Positions 31,294 through 44,200 are shown, numbered from the stretch's first letter. The stretch is DNA of 64,000 bases from Agapanthus africanus (GCA_030015575.1 JASDDO010000026.1:187885739-187949738); one strand, 5' to 3'. Made by a program: numbers and translations. Notes: a model not told the origin generated them from the letters alone.

Positions 31294-33559
31294 TGTTGGA
31301 TATAGTGCCTTCAAAGTCAATTATTGGATCGCTGGTACGTGATTGCAATGATTGAGGGATGACTTATACCGATATGAAAGTCTTGCTCGAGATGATAGTA
31401 TGCTATCTGGTTTGTCTTTATCATCGTGTACATGCTTTAGTTCACTATTGCATATTGATAGAGCCTATAGGATTCTTGCTTGACTGCTAGCAGTATGATG
31501 GCGATCATATACGTGGGAGCTTGGGTCTATAAGCACATCCTTAAAGTGTCCCTAGTCGTGGGAGTTTCGAGACAGGGCATCGATACTCCAGAGTAGACTA
31601 GTGTATACAGTCGAGACCCCGACGGGGGCGGTGGCCGGTCTCACAAGCCATTGGTGTCAGTTGGTTCACCTAAGATGTATACATGTGCTCATTGGGTTAT
31701 GTGTAATCCGGACATGACTCGCAGGGAACATGCTAGTTGGTATTATACAAATCGTCAGATAGCAGTTCTCAGGTGACATGTGTACAGGTTAGTCTGCCAA
31801 CCTGAGATCGTCATTTGTCTCGTGTGAGTTCCAACTGTGCTTTGATTACTACCCTACCACGGCTCAAAGGAGTCGTGAAAATAGATTTTAGTTGGGTACA
31901 GTCCCGAGACACATGGAGGCAGTGAGCGGATCGTCAGGGATTCGTCTCTCCCGGTATTAGGGGTAAGATCGCGCTGTGTCTAGGAGAGCCATTACACGAA
32001 ATCCCTGGCCAGGGTAATCGAGATTTACTGGTAGGTATTCTAGTAGTATCTCAGGGTGTTCTGGTCTACTCTCCGACACGACTTATACCGTTATTGGGGG
32101 TCTGATGTTTACCAGCCCCCTAGGCCCCATATGCAATACTCATAGACGAACGGACCGGACTGTACGGATATTGTCACTGTCAGGCTCAGTAGGGTTTCTG
32201 GATGAGTTCACTCGTCAGCTTCCCTTCTGATCAATACATCGGCAACCGTTACGTACAGCTAGTACCTCTGACGTGCTAGTGGTTATACCCAGTGCCAGCG
32301 TATTGATGAGTCATTAGAGTCCCCCACAGACAGTTTCCCAAGTTCGGGCGAAACGTTGTAGAGGCCGTATGGTTATATGGCGGGGTTCGATCATATCTGT
32401 GCACTTGGGCATGGATCAGGATCGGACGGACAATACTAGCGGGATTTGGTTTGAGCCAGATGCCAGTATTATGGTGTAGGAATATTTTTGTCTCATTGCA
32501 TTTGTATTCGGTCGGAATACAAATGCAGGTATGTATTTACAGTTGAGGTGTAATCTCGTAATTCGTTACGAGATTATTTTGGGAGTTTGACCAAATACAA
32601 ATGCAAGTATGTATTTACAGTTGAGGTGTAATCCCGTAATTCGTTACGAGATTATTTTGGGAGTTGCCATTTTTCTTTTCCGGTTTTTAAACACCCAGTT
32701 TAATGCGACCAATTCCTCCTTTGACCTTTTTTTCCCTTGCACTGTTGGGTAGGGGGCTGCCCGCTCTGCAGGGGCTGCCTATTCTTTTTGACATTAGTGT
32801 GTGAGTCACTGCTTCATAATTAATTGTGCATGGGTTTTTGGAGTGGGGCAGCATGGTCTTTGGTCTTGCCTCATTGACCTGTGGCTGGGGGGGCTTTGTG
32901 CAATTTGGCCAGCCTATTTTGCGAGGGCTTTTCTGTGGTGGGGGTCTGTCAGTGGAGGAGGGTGAGGTTTTAATATGAGGGGCCTGTTTTAATTCATCCA
33001 TTCATTGATTTTCCAAAAAGATTTCACACCCTCCTTCTTGCAAGAAATTCCCAGAGAGCTTTCTATCATCCATGTGTGGCCGTGCACATTTATTGAAGGG
33101 CTGAATTTTTCTTCTCATTGTTAAGAAAATTCTTTTCTCACAAAATCATTCTAGTGGCAACTCTAATTTACCTCCACCCAATCGTTTGGGTGCCTTGAGA
33201 CAAACTTTTCTACTCTTTCTCTACTACATTCTTGGACATGTCGGCTAGCAAACTTCATGTCCGAGTTTCCTCGGTTCGAGGCGGGAGCCCGTATAAAGAT
33301 TCAATGACGTGGTGCCACATCGACGAGCGAGATCGGGGAACGGACTTCGTCGGCGCAGCAGAGGGGAGCTTGGTGCGGAGATTAAAGACCGAAGGACATA
33401 GATCGATCGGTATAATTTCCAAACTCTTTTAAATATTGCTAGTTTACGGTTAATGGTACGATCCCCATATTTGGGTCGCGGTGGCGCCGGTTCCGTAAAA
33501 AGTTTTTTGTTCCGCATCCGGCGTCGGATTGACGGCCAGGGCGCTGCCGTGTCCCAACA
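31294..33559 (+). repeat. 5' LTR of C2
   Basis: 2266 bp, starting TGTTGGATATAGTGCC and ending GTCCCAACA. The first half matches C1; the middle differs, so the two LTRs are modular. It holds CCCTGGCCAGGG (32003-32014) and a 78-bp tandem duplication (32516-32665) absent from the C2 3' LTR, which accounts for its extra length. Confidence 0.92.
32516..32665 (+). repeat. 78-bp tandem duplication with UUCG-type hairpins
   Basis: The units start near 32516 and 32594. Each contains the inverted repeat CTCGTAA/TTACGAG (CCCGTAA in the second unit) around TTCG. Only one unit is present at 59515-59590 in the 3' LTR. Confidence 0.85.
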
Positions 33560-33572
33560 TGGTATCAGAGCC
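33560..33572 (+). other. Primer-binding site of C2 (initiator-Met tRNA)
   Basis: TGGTATCAGAGCC directly after the LTR end. Confidence 0.95.
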
Positions 33573-33767
33573 ACTCATTAACCGTTAATTAGCTTGTTCT
33601 AACATATTTAAAAGCTCGATCGGGCAAAATTTCCAAAACTGCATTTTCAAGTTCAATGTTTCTGTCGAATTTTTTTGTGGTCTAAAAAATTTTTTTGGTA
33701 CGTCAGAAAAACAGGCAGGCCTTTATAAGACAACTTTAAAAATTTTGTTACATGATTCCTCTGTTAC

Positions 33768-33813
33768 GCCGCGGAACCGCGGCCGCAACCACCTTTTGGC
33801 CGCGGTTGCGCCG
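33768..33813 (+). repeat. GC-rich double palindrome in the C2 leader
   Basis: Arms CGCCGCGGAACCGCGGCC and GGCCGCGGTTGCGCCG about 210 nt after the primer-binding site; one arm carries a substitution relative to C1. Confidence 0.82.
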
Positions 33814-35347
33814 TAATGTTGGGGATTCAGTGCAATAAATTTTTTCTTTGGGTCTTTAACTTGGAACTGTGGTCTCTGGAAAATTTAGTTTTGGTCCAGA
33901 TTATTTTGAGTACTAGATTTGTGCTTGGGGCCCACTTCGAAAATTTTTGTCGATCGAAATTTTAAATATGTTAGTTTACAGTGCTTTACATTACTATCTG
34001 TGACCGTGAATGTCATTTGATCGGTAAAACTTGTCTGATCGCTATAGTTCTTTTAGAAGGGTTTTGCGAATGTGACATTCACGTTGATGTTCTGTGTTGT
34101 GCTGTGATGTAGCGGATTTGTCGTGGTCGATAATTCCTGTGCAATGGTAGTGCAGTTTGGATTTATTTGTACATTTGATATTCCGTGGCGAGCGTCCGAC
34201 TCGTGCACTGCCGTCACTGCCTGTTTGTATATTATTCTTTTGGGGCACGACCGGGATGAGGTCGATGTACCCGTTGCATATTTTATTTTCTGTACTAGGA
34301 TTACCCCGCAGTGGGGTGTACGGATAGCCGGGTTCTAGAGGGCAACGGGTCCGCATCTCATGGCGTTGAGACGGAGGGGGCTTCACTCTAGAATTGGCGG
34401 GTTATTCGCCGCACTCGTAGGGGGTATAGGTTGATCCAAGGAGGGGTGCTCAAGTTACCGGATTCCGTGAACTGCTGGGTGGTCCATTCACGTTGTTGAA
34501 GGGGGCAGCCTCGCTTCAGGTTTTGGCGGGTAACTTACCGCGCACGTAGGGGTCTAGGTTTCATTGCATAAGCTATCCACACGACCAGGGGAACGTCGGG
34601 TTTCATTTGCGGCTCTATGAAACCCGGGGATCCCAGATTATCTGTATTGTTCTGTGATGCTTATTACTTTTCTGTGATGTTGCTTTTATCATACCTGGAG
34701 CGATTATTATATATTGATATATATACTAGTAGATTTTGTATATGTTTTGCACCCGCGCTAGTCCAGTCCCCGCTCTGTCGTTAGTTAAGTAACCTAACGG
34801 GTGATGACGGGACCTAGTGGCGAATGCGGATGGAATATACGTATATTTTATTTTCGTTCTTTTCTGGTGTGATTAATTGATGGGACCGTGTTGATTCTTA
34901 TCAATGTAATAAAAACAAACCTAAATATGATATTGTTGGAACCAACTTTTCAAAAAGTTATTGCAAGGACGTTCTCTTTTGTTTTGCACAGTGGTATTCG
35001 GTTATGAATATCCAGCACCTCATTCGACCAGGCAAGGGCCGAGATCCCTTCATCGGGAGTGACCCTTTGGACAGAGGTTTGCGTCATGGTAATAACTTCA
35101 CTATAGTCGATTATTTTTGCTTTGCATCGTGGTATTCAGTTTGGAATATCCTGCACCTCATTCGATTGGGAAAGAGCCGAGATCCCTTCACCGGGAGTGA
35201 CCTCTTTAGCAAAAGTTTTCGCCACTATATTTTTATAAAACCACTTGGATTTCTTCAACGATATCAAGTTCATTACGCTAAAGGTTTTTCGCCAAAAACT
35301 AGTCGTAGCCCTCCGTCATTTCTGATAGGTATCTCGTAGTATTCGTG

Positions 35348-35557
35348 CTATGTACGTTGGTCTCTATCAAGGCATAGTGTACGGTAGCTGCGTGATACTT
35401 GTCTGTAGCATGGATATACGATTATCTAGGACAGCCGCACAGTCACGTTGGTCTCTATCAAGGGCTTGTGCGGGTTGGTTTAGATCAATCTTGGATAATG
35501 ACGGGTTGAATTTGACTAGCGACTTATGGCACGTTGGTCTCTATCAAGGCCATGAAG
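35348..35557 (+). promoter_or_regulatory. Three-hairpin array in the C2 leader
   Basis: Hairpin 1 (35348-35377) has CTATG/CATAG, hairpin 2 (35435-35473) CCGCAC/GTGCGG, hairpin 3 (35523-35557) ATGGC/GCCAT. All three apices have TTGGT, loop CTCT, ATCAAGG. Relative to C1 the stems of hairpins 2 and 3 have changed on both sides. Confidence 0.78.
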
Positions 35558-35954
35558 TCGTTAGGGGTAGAAATCATATCGGGAGTTTCAAACATACAGG
35601 AAACTTGCCAGGCTTGCGCATACCTTCTGGAGTGTGATGACGTGAGTAGCTTCCATCACGTTATCATGCGATGATAGTTGTATCCCAATTCCCATTGATG
35701 AGTTGGTTTACTCCTCGGGTGACCCCGACTAATTCTTCTTTCAGGTTTGGAGGAGAATTTGAGAATACAGTGGGAGGTTTCTTGATTAGATAAAATGAAT
35801 AACCATTCTGATTTAGGTTAGAGTGCACGCAGAGTGTTTCTACTTTTTCTCCCTTTGACTGCGACCATGACCCGACCTTAGACTATAACTCAGTGACCAA
35901 CTTAACCGAACTTTCTTAAAACACTGGCTTTTGGATTGTCTGAGTTTCATACAT

Positions 35955-36755
35955 CATTGCCACTCTTTCTTTTACCTTTTGAGTTTCTCCAGAACACCCC
36001 GTATTATTACGAACATTCAATTCTATTGGATAAATCCATCGTATGGTTATATACGAACTCGGAGGAACTTCTTCGAGTATGGATTCTGGTTTTGGAGAGA
36101 TTGAATAGGACTATTCAGTTGTCTTTTCCTTTTACCTTCTCTCAGGTTGTGAGGGCTCCTAGGATTAGGAGAGGGTACACCTATTATGCTTATTGGATAG
36201 TCTTCTTCCAAACTATAGGCAGGTGCCGAAAGGTAGGGAATGAAGAAAACCAATTAGCCTAAGTTGGGTGTACAGAAGGTAATAAGTAAAGACAAATAAA
36301 GGGATCAGAAAGAAGGCAAAGCAAAATTGCGACTGTAATCATTCACGACCAAACCACGTATTTCATCGCCACTCCTACTTCACCTTTGTATTTCTCTAGA
36401 ACACCCCGTATCACTACGAACATCCAATTCCATTGGATAAATCCATCGTATGGTTATATACGAACTCGAAGGAACTTTTTCGAGGATGGATTCTGGTTCT
36501 GGAGAAATAGGAATAAGTTTTATTCAGTTGTCTTTTATCATTACCTTCTCTCAGATTGCGAGTGCTCCTAAGATTAGGAGAGTATACCTATTATGCTTAT
36601 TGGATAGTTTTCTTCCAAACCATAGGCTGGTGCTGAACGGTAGGAAATGAAGAAAACCATTAAGCCTAACGATGGTGTGCAGAAGGTAACGACTAAAGAC
36701 AAATAAAGGAAATTGGAAAGATGGCAGGAAAATATACGGTTACAGTTATGAATCT
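35955..36755 (+). repeat. Two tandem copies of a roughly 409-bp unit in C2
   Basis: Counterpart of 30057-30855 in C1, with units starting near 35955 and 36364. A 108-codon frame (35936-36262) covers most of the first unit but is not kept in the second unit or in C1, so I do not call it a gene. Confidence 0.8.
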
Positions 36756-37017
36756 GAATAATGGAAGAGGCATTACAAAGAATACCCGGATACCCTTTCG
36801 AAACATATTCATGTTTCAGTCTCACTGTGTATTGTTAATAGAAAATTGATTTCCCAATTAGACCCCTGCTCCACGGTATGTATTTACCAGGTATGATTCT
36901 CACATCTGTATGGTTTTACAGATGATGAGTGTGAGGAAGTTATTGGGAATTAGGTGATCATCCTCATTATATCAGAATTCGTTGTAATTGGTGATATTTG
37001 AGGAAATCGCCTGTATA
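36756..37017 (+). other. C2 interior of unknown origin
   Basis: Matches 30856 onward in C1, including the CATCTGTA/TACAGATG hairpin, and then jumps to the pol remnant where C1 has about 190 further bases. No frame was recognised. Confidence 0.55.
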
Positions 37018-38848
37018 CAGTTTTCAACCTACGACACACAGAGTTTGAGTTATTCAATTCAGGAGACTTATACAAAGTATTGTATGTTGTCCAGTGTCCA
37101 TTAGGACATAGGGGTTGGTCCTCGTACTATATTCTGTTTACTTATGACTTCTCAAGTTTTGGACGAGTGTTTCGTAGAAATACAAGGTCCAAGTTTGAAA
37201 AGTTATAGGTACAAGAATAAAGTAGAGAACCAGGTGTCGCAAGTATCGGGATTCTTCAAGGTGATCGAAGATGTAGATACTTGTATGAGGTATTCAGCTG
37301 ATAGTAATGGTTTTGAGAAACTTGTTTCTCTTTCAGGTTACTCATAATTGGACGCACTCCTAAGTTGAGTAATGCTGATCGGCCCCTCTCCATTTAGTTA
37401 ACTTGTACTGGGGACAGCTGCTTGATTTGAATCTGGTTCCAATTAAATTAGTGCCTTTGTTTCTATTTATATAGAATCAATTTATATATTAACGATGTTA
37501 AGGTATAGGGAGTCGTCCGGCTGATACCTAAAACCAGAATCCGGATAAACTCAAGGCACGTTTCTGTAATGGCTGTTTGTGGGTTGACCCGGGCTATGAC
37601 GAGGGTTGATTTTCTACCATCAGGAAGATCAATATTTATATTGTTTTTGACTCGCCACAGATTTAGTAAAATGGATTTTTTCAGAAAACAGTAGTGGGAG
37701 TATGGTAGAACTGGAATAGATTCCAGAACCACAAACGATTACGGAAAATTTAATAGGACCTAAAGATTCAATCAGGATTAACATTCCATTAGCCACTCCA
37801 CAGATATGGTGGGTAACCTCAGGCACCCGAGAGGTACTTCGGTATCCTTAAGGACGGTGATAGGGAGGTTCTTGTTTACCCAGATTTTCCATTACTGCTG
37901 TTCTAGACTATGAGACCCGGCAGGAGGATGAGTATAGCGTCATTCTAAACTAGCTTTAAAAGTGCACGTGTATATGACTTTGCCAGAGGGTTTTCGTAGT
38001 CATTGGGAGCAGCGGAAGCATAGTAGACAAGTTGCTTATGTCTATTTATAGACTAAAGCAGATATAGTGGAGATAGATCATCTATTTTTGATGCGACAGT
38101 TATGGGCTTTGACTTCATCAGAATAGGAGATGGATCTGTTAAGAAGGTAGTAGGGTATGATGTCTTGGTACTTGGATGACATACACATAGTAGGAAGTGA
38201 AATTCCTACAATACGATCGGTTATACCGTGGTTGTCACACAGTAGTTTCTCCATATAGGATATGGATGTAATATCATATATTGTTTTTGCACTAGATGCA
38301 ATAAGTTGATATTAATCCAATCCTGGAGAAACGTTCGGAAGCAGTCTTAGAACATAAGTAGATGTTCTATGGATTTGATAACGGCAGCATCCTTAGGGAG
38401 ATGGTTATCATTCCAGGCTTCCATGGTGCCCCGGATGACAGAGTGACTGTCAGATTTATAGTTGTTCCCTCTGACGAGGGGAAGTATTTTGGACAGGTGG
38501 TCCAAGCGGATACTGAGGGAGGCATGGTACAGGATACTGATTAAATTCAGTTGACGATACAGTCTAAGAAGTTTGCTGGATTTAGAGTTCATCTATGAAT
38601 TGGGTCCCATCAGACATCCAGATATATTCTAAGACAGGTATTGCTCTTTTCGGGAGATGGTTTTCTCCGCGAATTTGAGACAAAAAGAGGCATGGAAAGA
38701 AACATCAGGGCGGATCAACTCACTTAGGCTATTTCTCGAACACAATAGTTTTACAAACGAGTTTTGTGAAACTGATTAGTAGAGGAGTTAGATGTTTGGT
38801 ATCACACGAGCTGTGAGTACGCGACATCATAATAATTAGCCTTAAGTG
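37018..38848 (+). pseudogene. Decayed Copia pol of C2
   Basis: No long frame survives, but the order of recognisable Pol pieces is normal. Sequence near 37190-37280 resembles the integrase part of A1 around KVENQTGKSI. Near 38050-38110 it resembles the reverse transcriptase part YGLKQASRSWN. Near 38165-38220 it resembles YVDDILLIGNDIP, with the metal-binding DD codons still partly readable. Near 38600-38740 it resembles the RNase H end RSHQRSRHILRR. Stops and small indels lie throughout. The same decayed copy is in C1 (60484-62570), so decay largely predates the spread of this lineage. Confidence 0.75.
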
Positions 38849-38860
38849 CAAGTGGGAGAT

Positions 38861-39365
38861 TGTTGGATATAGTGCCCTCAAAGTCATTTATTGGATCGCA
38901 GGTACGTGATTGCAATGATTGAGGGAGGACCTATACCAATATGACAGTCTTGCTCGAGATGATAGTATGCTATCTGGTTTGTCTTTATCATCGTGTACAT
39001 GCTTTAGTTCACTATTGCATGTTGATAGAGCCCATAGGATTCTTGCTTGACTGCCAGCAGTATGATGGCGATCATATACGTGGGAGCTGGGGTCTATAAG
39101 CACATCCTTAAAGTGTCCCTAGTCGTGGGAGTTTCGAGACAGGGCATCGATACTCCAGAGTAAACTAGTGTATACAGTCGAGACCCCGACGAGGGGCGGT
39201 GGCCGGTCTCACAAGCCATCGGTGTCAGTTAGTTCACCTAAGATGTATACAGGTGCTCATTGGGTTATGAGTACACCGGACAGGACTCGCCGGGAACATG
39301 CTAGTTGGTATTATACATATCGTCAGATAGCAGTTCCCAGGTGACATGTGTACAAGTTAGTTTGT
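38861..39365 (+). repeat. 3' LTR of C2, first part
   Basis: Preceded by the polypurine tract AAGTGGGAGAT (38850-38860). It runs to TTAGTTTGT, where G is inserted; TTTGT (39361-39365) is the left TSD copy. Confidence 0.93.
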
Positions 39366-39826
39366 TGTTCATCACAGAATACTGCATTTTATACCGCCCA
39401 TTCTTACGCTCGGTTGTTTATAGGTAGGTGCTTTTAATCCGTGTTTGTTACATATTTGCAGGATACAGGTTCTCGGTTCTAAAACGGTGAAATTCATGGA
39501 AAACACGACAAAATCCGGGTTCCTGCCAACCACTGAGAAAACACGGTCTCCGCTCATCATCCGTATGTTGCCAGATACCAGTTTAGGAAGACAAAATGTC
39601 AAATCAATGTCACCTTCATGCACAAGGCTCAATGGCAACAACAAGTTCCAAGAAATCTACGCGGAGCTCGAGGCAATCATGACAAAAGCATCCACAAAAG
39701 TCCACCTTTCCTCAACAGAAATTCTGGAAGAAATGTGAATGTATTTTCAGAAAATATATGTACCACAATGAAGAGGACAACAAACCAGGGACCTCGACCA
39801 AAGCCCACAGCCCAACACCACTAAAG

Positions 39827-39875
39827 GGCCGCGGATCCGCGGCCAATAGGGGGTATTGGCCGCTGATCCGCGGCC
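39827..39875 (+). repeat. GC-rich double palindrome in the G 5' LTR
   Basis: Arms GGCCGCGGATCCGCGGCC (39827-39844) and GGCCGCTGATCCGCGGCC (39858-39875) surround a 13-bp spacer containing GGGTATT, the reverse complement of the ATACCC spacer of the Copia leaders. A second copy is at 57536-57584. Confidence 0.9.
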
Positions 39876-39965
39876 ATGTGGGGTCTTCATTCTGTCGTTT
39901 TTCATGGGCACTTTGGGTGCTTCATTTTATGTCAGAATTTGCCCCTAGGGTTTCATTTCCCTGCC

Positions 39966-39973
39966 TATAAATA
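39966..39973 (+). promoter_or_regulatory. TATA box in the G 5' LTR
   Basis: TATAAATA, followed within 40-100 bp by CT-rich sequence; the same site is in the 3' LTR at 57675-57682. Confidence 0.65.
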
Positions 39974-41084
39974 CAGCAGATCTGAGCCCAACCAAGGGTC
40001 ATTCTTTTGTTCCTCTTTTGTAGTCTTTTGTATAGCTTTTCTTCTTCTTCTTCATTCTTTTTCCATGAAAATTGTAGTGAGAGCTTTTTGAGTGGGAGAT
40101 CAATGAAGATGAGGGTTTTGTATCATTCTCTTTTGTTTCTTCTTCCCCTTGAGATTCTTGCTTTCTCTTGATCATTCAACCTCTTCATTGAGCTTGAATG
40201 GTTAAGGGTTAGTTATTGATCTCAAGGGTCGTATTCTTTCATGGAATTAGCACTTCATTTCACATGTGTTCTCTACCCTTCCCTTGATCTTGCAACCTCT
40301 TCATTGAGCTTGCAAGTTTAAGGGTTGGCTATTGATCACATGCTTGTCTTGAGTCCTAGTTTCGTGTTCTTTTTATCGCTTTTTATTACTTGCAATTTAT
40401 TTCCATGCACTTTAATTACTTGCAATTTATATTCATGCACTTAATTACTTGTATTCTTTTCTTTGTTCTTTTCTTTTTGTTCTCTTTTGTTCATTTTGTG
40501 AATGTTGTTATTATTGTTGTTAAGAAGAAATACGATAATATAAGTTAAAGATTTTCTTTTCTCTTTTCCTTTTCCCGTTATTTTCCATTGAACTCTGCCC
40601 AAACCATACGCAAGCGCTCCGTTAGGCACCCTACCCTGACAAGGTAAAGGTGATTCCTAACCGCAACCGGTTGCGTTCGGTTTGGCCGGAGGCGAAAGCA
40701 AGAGACAAGAACGGAAGGACAAGGGTAAATAAGCCGTATTCCACGAATTCCGCGCTTAAATCCCCTAATCCACGTTGTTGCCGATTGCTCTAGCTTCAAT
40801 TGGTCAAGACTCGGCTCAAAGGTTTTTGAGTACGGATTTCTTTAGCTTACAATTTCGTATCTCTTTCTTAACAACTTCATACTTTCAAATAAATACACAT
40901 AGGTTAGTCTTGAACAAACATATACAGATTCTTTATTGACTCGTCTAAGACAAGAAGGTAAAATACCACCATCTCCCTGTGGACCGACCCGTGCTCAACC
41001 GGCTAGCTGCATAGCGACACCGTCCTGATCGCGGTTATACTTTAATTCTTTGAACATCCAACACGCCAAAAGCGTACGAGCAAA

Positions 41085-41102
41085 TGGCGCCGTTGCCGGG
41101 GA
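41085..41102 (+). other. Primer-binding site of G (tRNA-Asp)
   Basis: TGGCGCCGTTGCCGGGGA is an exact 18-nt complement of the 3' end of plant tRNA-Asp, the primer used by Athila elements. It starts two bases after the LTR. Confidence 0.92.
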
Positions 41103-41287
41103 GACGGTAGCGTATTTTCTTTCTTGTTATTCGGGTTAATATTCTTTTTGTATATATTTAAAAAAAAAATTTCTTTTTGTTTTTTGATCATTTTTGTGGG
41201 CAAGAGTGCAGATTTTTGCAGATTTGCAAACTGCGATTGTGGGGAGCAAAGTGTGCATTCAAGGCTAAGGTGATTGCAAGGTACAGT
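41103..41287 (+). other. Start of the G leader
   Basis: 185 bp between primer-binding site and T, ending in ACAGT, the left TSD copy of T. No frame was recognised. Confidence 0.7.
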
Positions 41288-44200
41288 TGTAGCGTCTTGA
41301 AAAGTCGTTTTGGTGTTTTCCTGAAATTCGGTGAAAATTCGGTATTTTTCCGAAAACCGTCTTTCTCGATATTTTGCAGTTTAGGGCTAATTATACCTTA
41401 AAAGGATAGGTAATTTCTTGTTTTTAGTAGCTAATGAGTTATTTATGAAATTTTGGTCATTTAAAATTTTTTCCCTATTTTTCAATTTTTTAATATTATT
41501 TTAAGCCGGTAAGAAAATACATTAAATAAGCGATAAATACAAATTTTTCCGGGCTAATTTTAATCTCTAAAATTATTATAATTATAATCTAGTGATAACA
41601 TGAATTTTTAGTAATTTATTTTGATTTTTAACAAATTTTTATGATTTGAAACGAATTTATTGAATTTTGAGCTAAAACTTGCAATTTTTGAGTTGTAGGG
41701 GGCCTTTTTGCATAAAATTTCTTTTGTAAAAGCCCTCTCTCTTTTTCCTCAGCCCTAGGACAGCCCCACCTTGTGTGAGACCAGAAATTTCTGGCCTCTC
41801 TCTTCTTGGTTTCTTTCTTGAGTTAATTTGATAGTTTATGGTATTATTTTAATTAAAATGGATAATGTATGATACATTGACTTTTGTGGACTTGACCATG
41901 ACTTTCCCCACTTGCCCACACCCTCCCCCATACCTCATTCTGGCCGAAATTCCTGCACACCCTCTTCTTCCTCTCTTTTCTTTTCATTTTTCTTCAATTT
42001 CTTCAAGAAATACATCAAAATCCATGATTTAATTCAAAAATCCAAACAAAAATCCTTATGCTATCATTATCCTTAGCCATTCTTGCTTGGACCTTGGTGT
42101 TGAGGCCATCAATTGGAGCAAATTTTCTTGCTTGATCCATAGATCAAGAGGTATAATTCTCATCAAGTTGCTTTCTTTTGCTAAAAATTCCTTTAATTGT
42201 ATGGTTAGTGTTAAAAGTTAGCTTATTTCTAATCTAGTTTAAAAGAGTAGTTTGTTTAAATTAGGGTTTTGAAGCCATGATAATTAATTAAGTTGTTTAT
42301 TAGTTAATCTAGTTGTTAGTGAACTAATCTATATGGTTACCTTGTTATGTAGTCTTTAATTATGCTAATTTAGGTAATTTTAGAAGTTGATTTTAGTTGT
42401 AAATTGTTGTTTTAAATTTTCAAGAGAAGGTTTTTGTATGGAATTGATATTTGAAACTTGATTAGTGAGTTGATTAAGTTTTAGAAAGCATTATTAAATT
42501 GATTTAAACCTAATTTGCTATCTAGTGTTTTGCTAACCTTAATCTAAGAGGTGAACTTGCTAATTGGGGTTGAAATTAGTGTTAATTAAGTTTTTCAAGT
42601 ATGGTTTTTGATTTGCAATTGCTATTTATAAAAATCAAGAAAGGGTTTGGTTGTGGAATATAGGTTTTGGAGCATGGTTAATGTGTTGTAATTAGTGGGT
42701 GTGGATTGCTTGTAGTGTGCTTGGGTGAGTATGCTTTATTGTAGTCGTTTTGTCGCAAATCGGCGATTTTTGCACCGATTTTTGGAATGTATATGCTTAC
42801 TAGATTTTTATATAAATTATGTGATGGACTATTTTTGATATCTTGATGATTGTAATGGCTTGTCCTACGACTTTTAGGATGCGTGAGTGCGGTTCTTTGG
42901 GTAGTCGGGTTTTAGTTTTGCCGGGCGACCCAAATCGGCGTTTTTCGGCAGTTTTTGCGATTTTCGCGTGTGTCCGCGCACTTTGTGCATGTTGTACCTA
43001 GCTAGCGAACTTTAGTAGTTTCGTTGGGGTTTGCGTCGTTCTTGATATGTAACCTTATAATTGGTAATGATGTAAATTCCAGGTTCGGTCGCGGAAACGT
43101 CAGACGCGGCGCGAAAGGGAAAGGCGGTGATTGGACACAGCTAGCCAGGGATCCCGGTGAGTAGATTTAACATCTACGGGGGACGATCGTTTGGATGGCG
43201 CAAGTCGCCCGATAGATTTAGTAAACTGAAAATAAAATAGTAAACTGGATAACCACTTGTGACATTAGAATAATAATACTGGCATGATAATTGCTGCAAT
43301 TAGATCAATATGTTATACCCATATACGCAAACTTAATTGTAGGACACATGCACCATTACCAGGTTTTTATATGCAGCACGAGCACTATTCATGTTTACAC
43401 ACACACCCTGGTAATTGCCATGCCACCACACTAGATAACATTTAAATTTAAACCTTTTACTAATTGATACTTAAACTGGTGCTATTGCCTTTAATTCCTT
43501 AAAATGAAACCGTAGAATTACTATTCATGTGCATGTACTTCATCATATTAATTGTTCATGCTTAATCCATTAATCACACATCGCAACTTGATTATTGATA
43601 TCATATGCATTCATTATCACTGATATATGCACTTATGAGGATTTCTTGAGATTTTATGATATTGCTGGATTTCGGGGGAAAGCCGCAAAATTTCCAAAAT
43701 TATGATATTTTTAAAACATGTAAATTGCGGTTTTCTAGTGATGTAAGTGTCGTCCACCATGAGTTTGCTGTGGCTTTGGAAATCCGTGTCGAGGAGTGGA
43801 GGAACCGGCACGGGTACATGGTGGGCCCGGTAAGGTACCCCGGGGCAAGAGGAATGTGGTGATGACGTTGAGCCTGGCAGGGGACGGATTACCTACCGGT
43901 GACTGTTTGGGACGGCGGATATCCAGAGGATACCGACCGTGGCCGCTAGATGATGAGATATTGATATTTGAGATGGGTCAGCCGGACGGCTGAGGCCAGC
44001 GATACATTTATGAGATTTGAGACAGCTTTTGGGGTGTCGTTGCTGGACACCGGTTTTCGTCGATTCATTGACATTTGCTGGCATTCTAAAAGAGTTTCAA
44101 AAACAACATCTGATAAAATATTTTTATATATAAACCTATTGAGACCTCAGATATTCATGTTGCATACATATTCGTACACTGATGTTGTATACACACCTGC

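Larger units (their letters stand above)
33573..35954 (+). other. Leader of C2, non-coding
   Basis: Same order as in C1: GC palindrome (about 33768-33813), two hairpin units (about 34988-35078 and 35126-35212), three hairpins (35348-35557), CT-run (AG changed to TG) before CGACC, and an ATG opening a four-codon frame (MTRP, stop). No Gag sequence was recognised. Confidence 0.82.
39366..41082 (+). repeat. 5' LTR of G
   Basis: 1717 bp. It contains the GC palindrome (39827-39875), a TATA box TATAAATA (39966-39973) about 90 bp further on, and a CT-rich stretch after it. Small frames inside recur in the 3' LTR and are not genes. Confidence 0.95.

Noticed and set aside
35936-36262. 108-codon frame in C2.
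   Set aside because: Not kept in the second tandem unit or in C1, and no recognisable domain.
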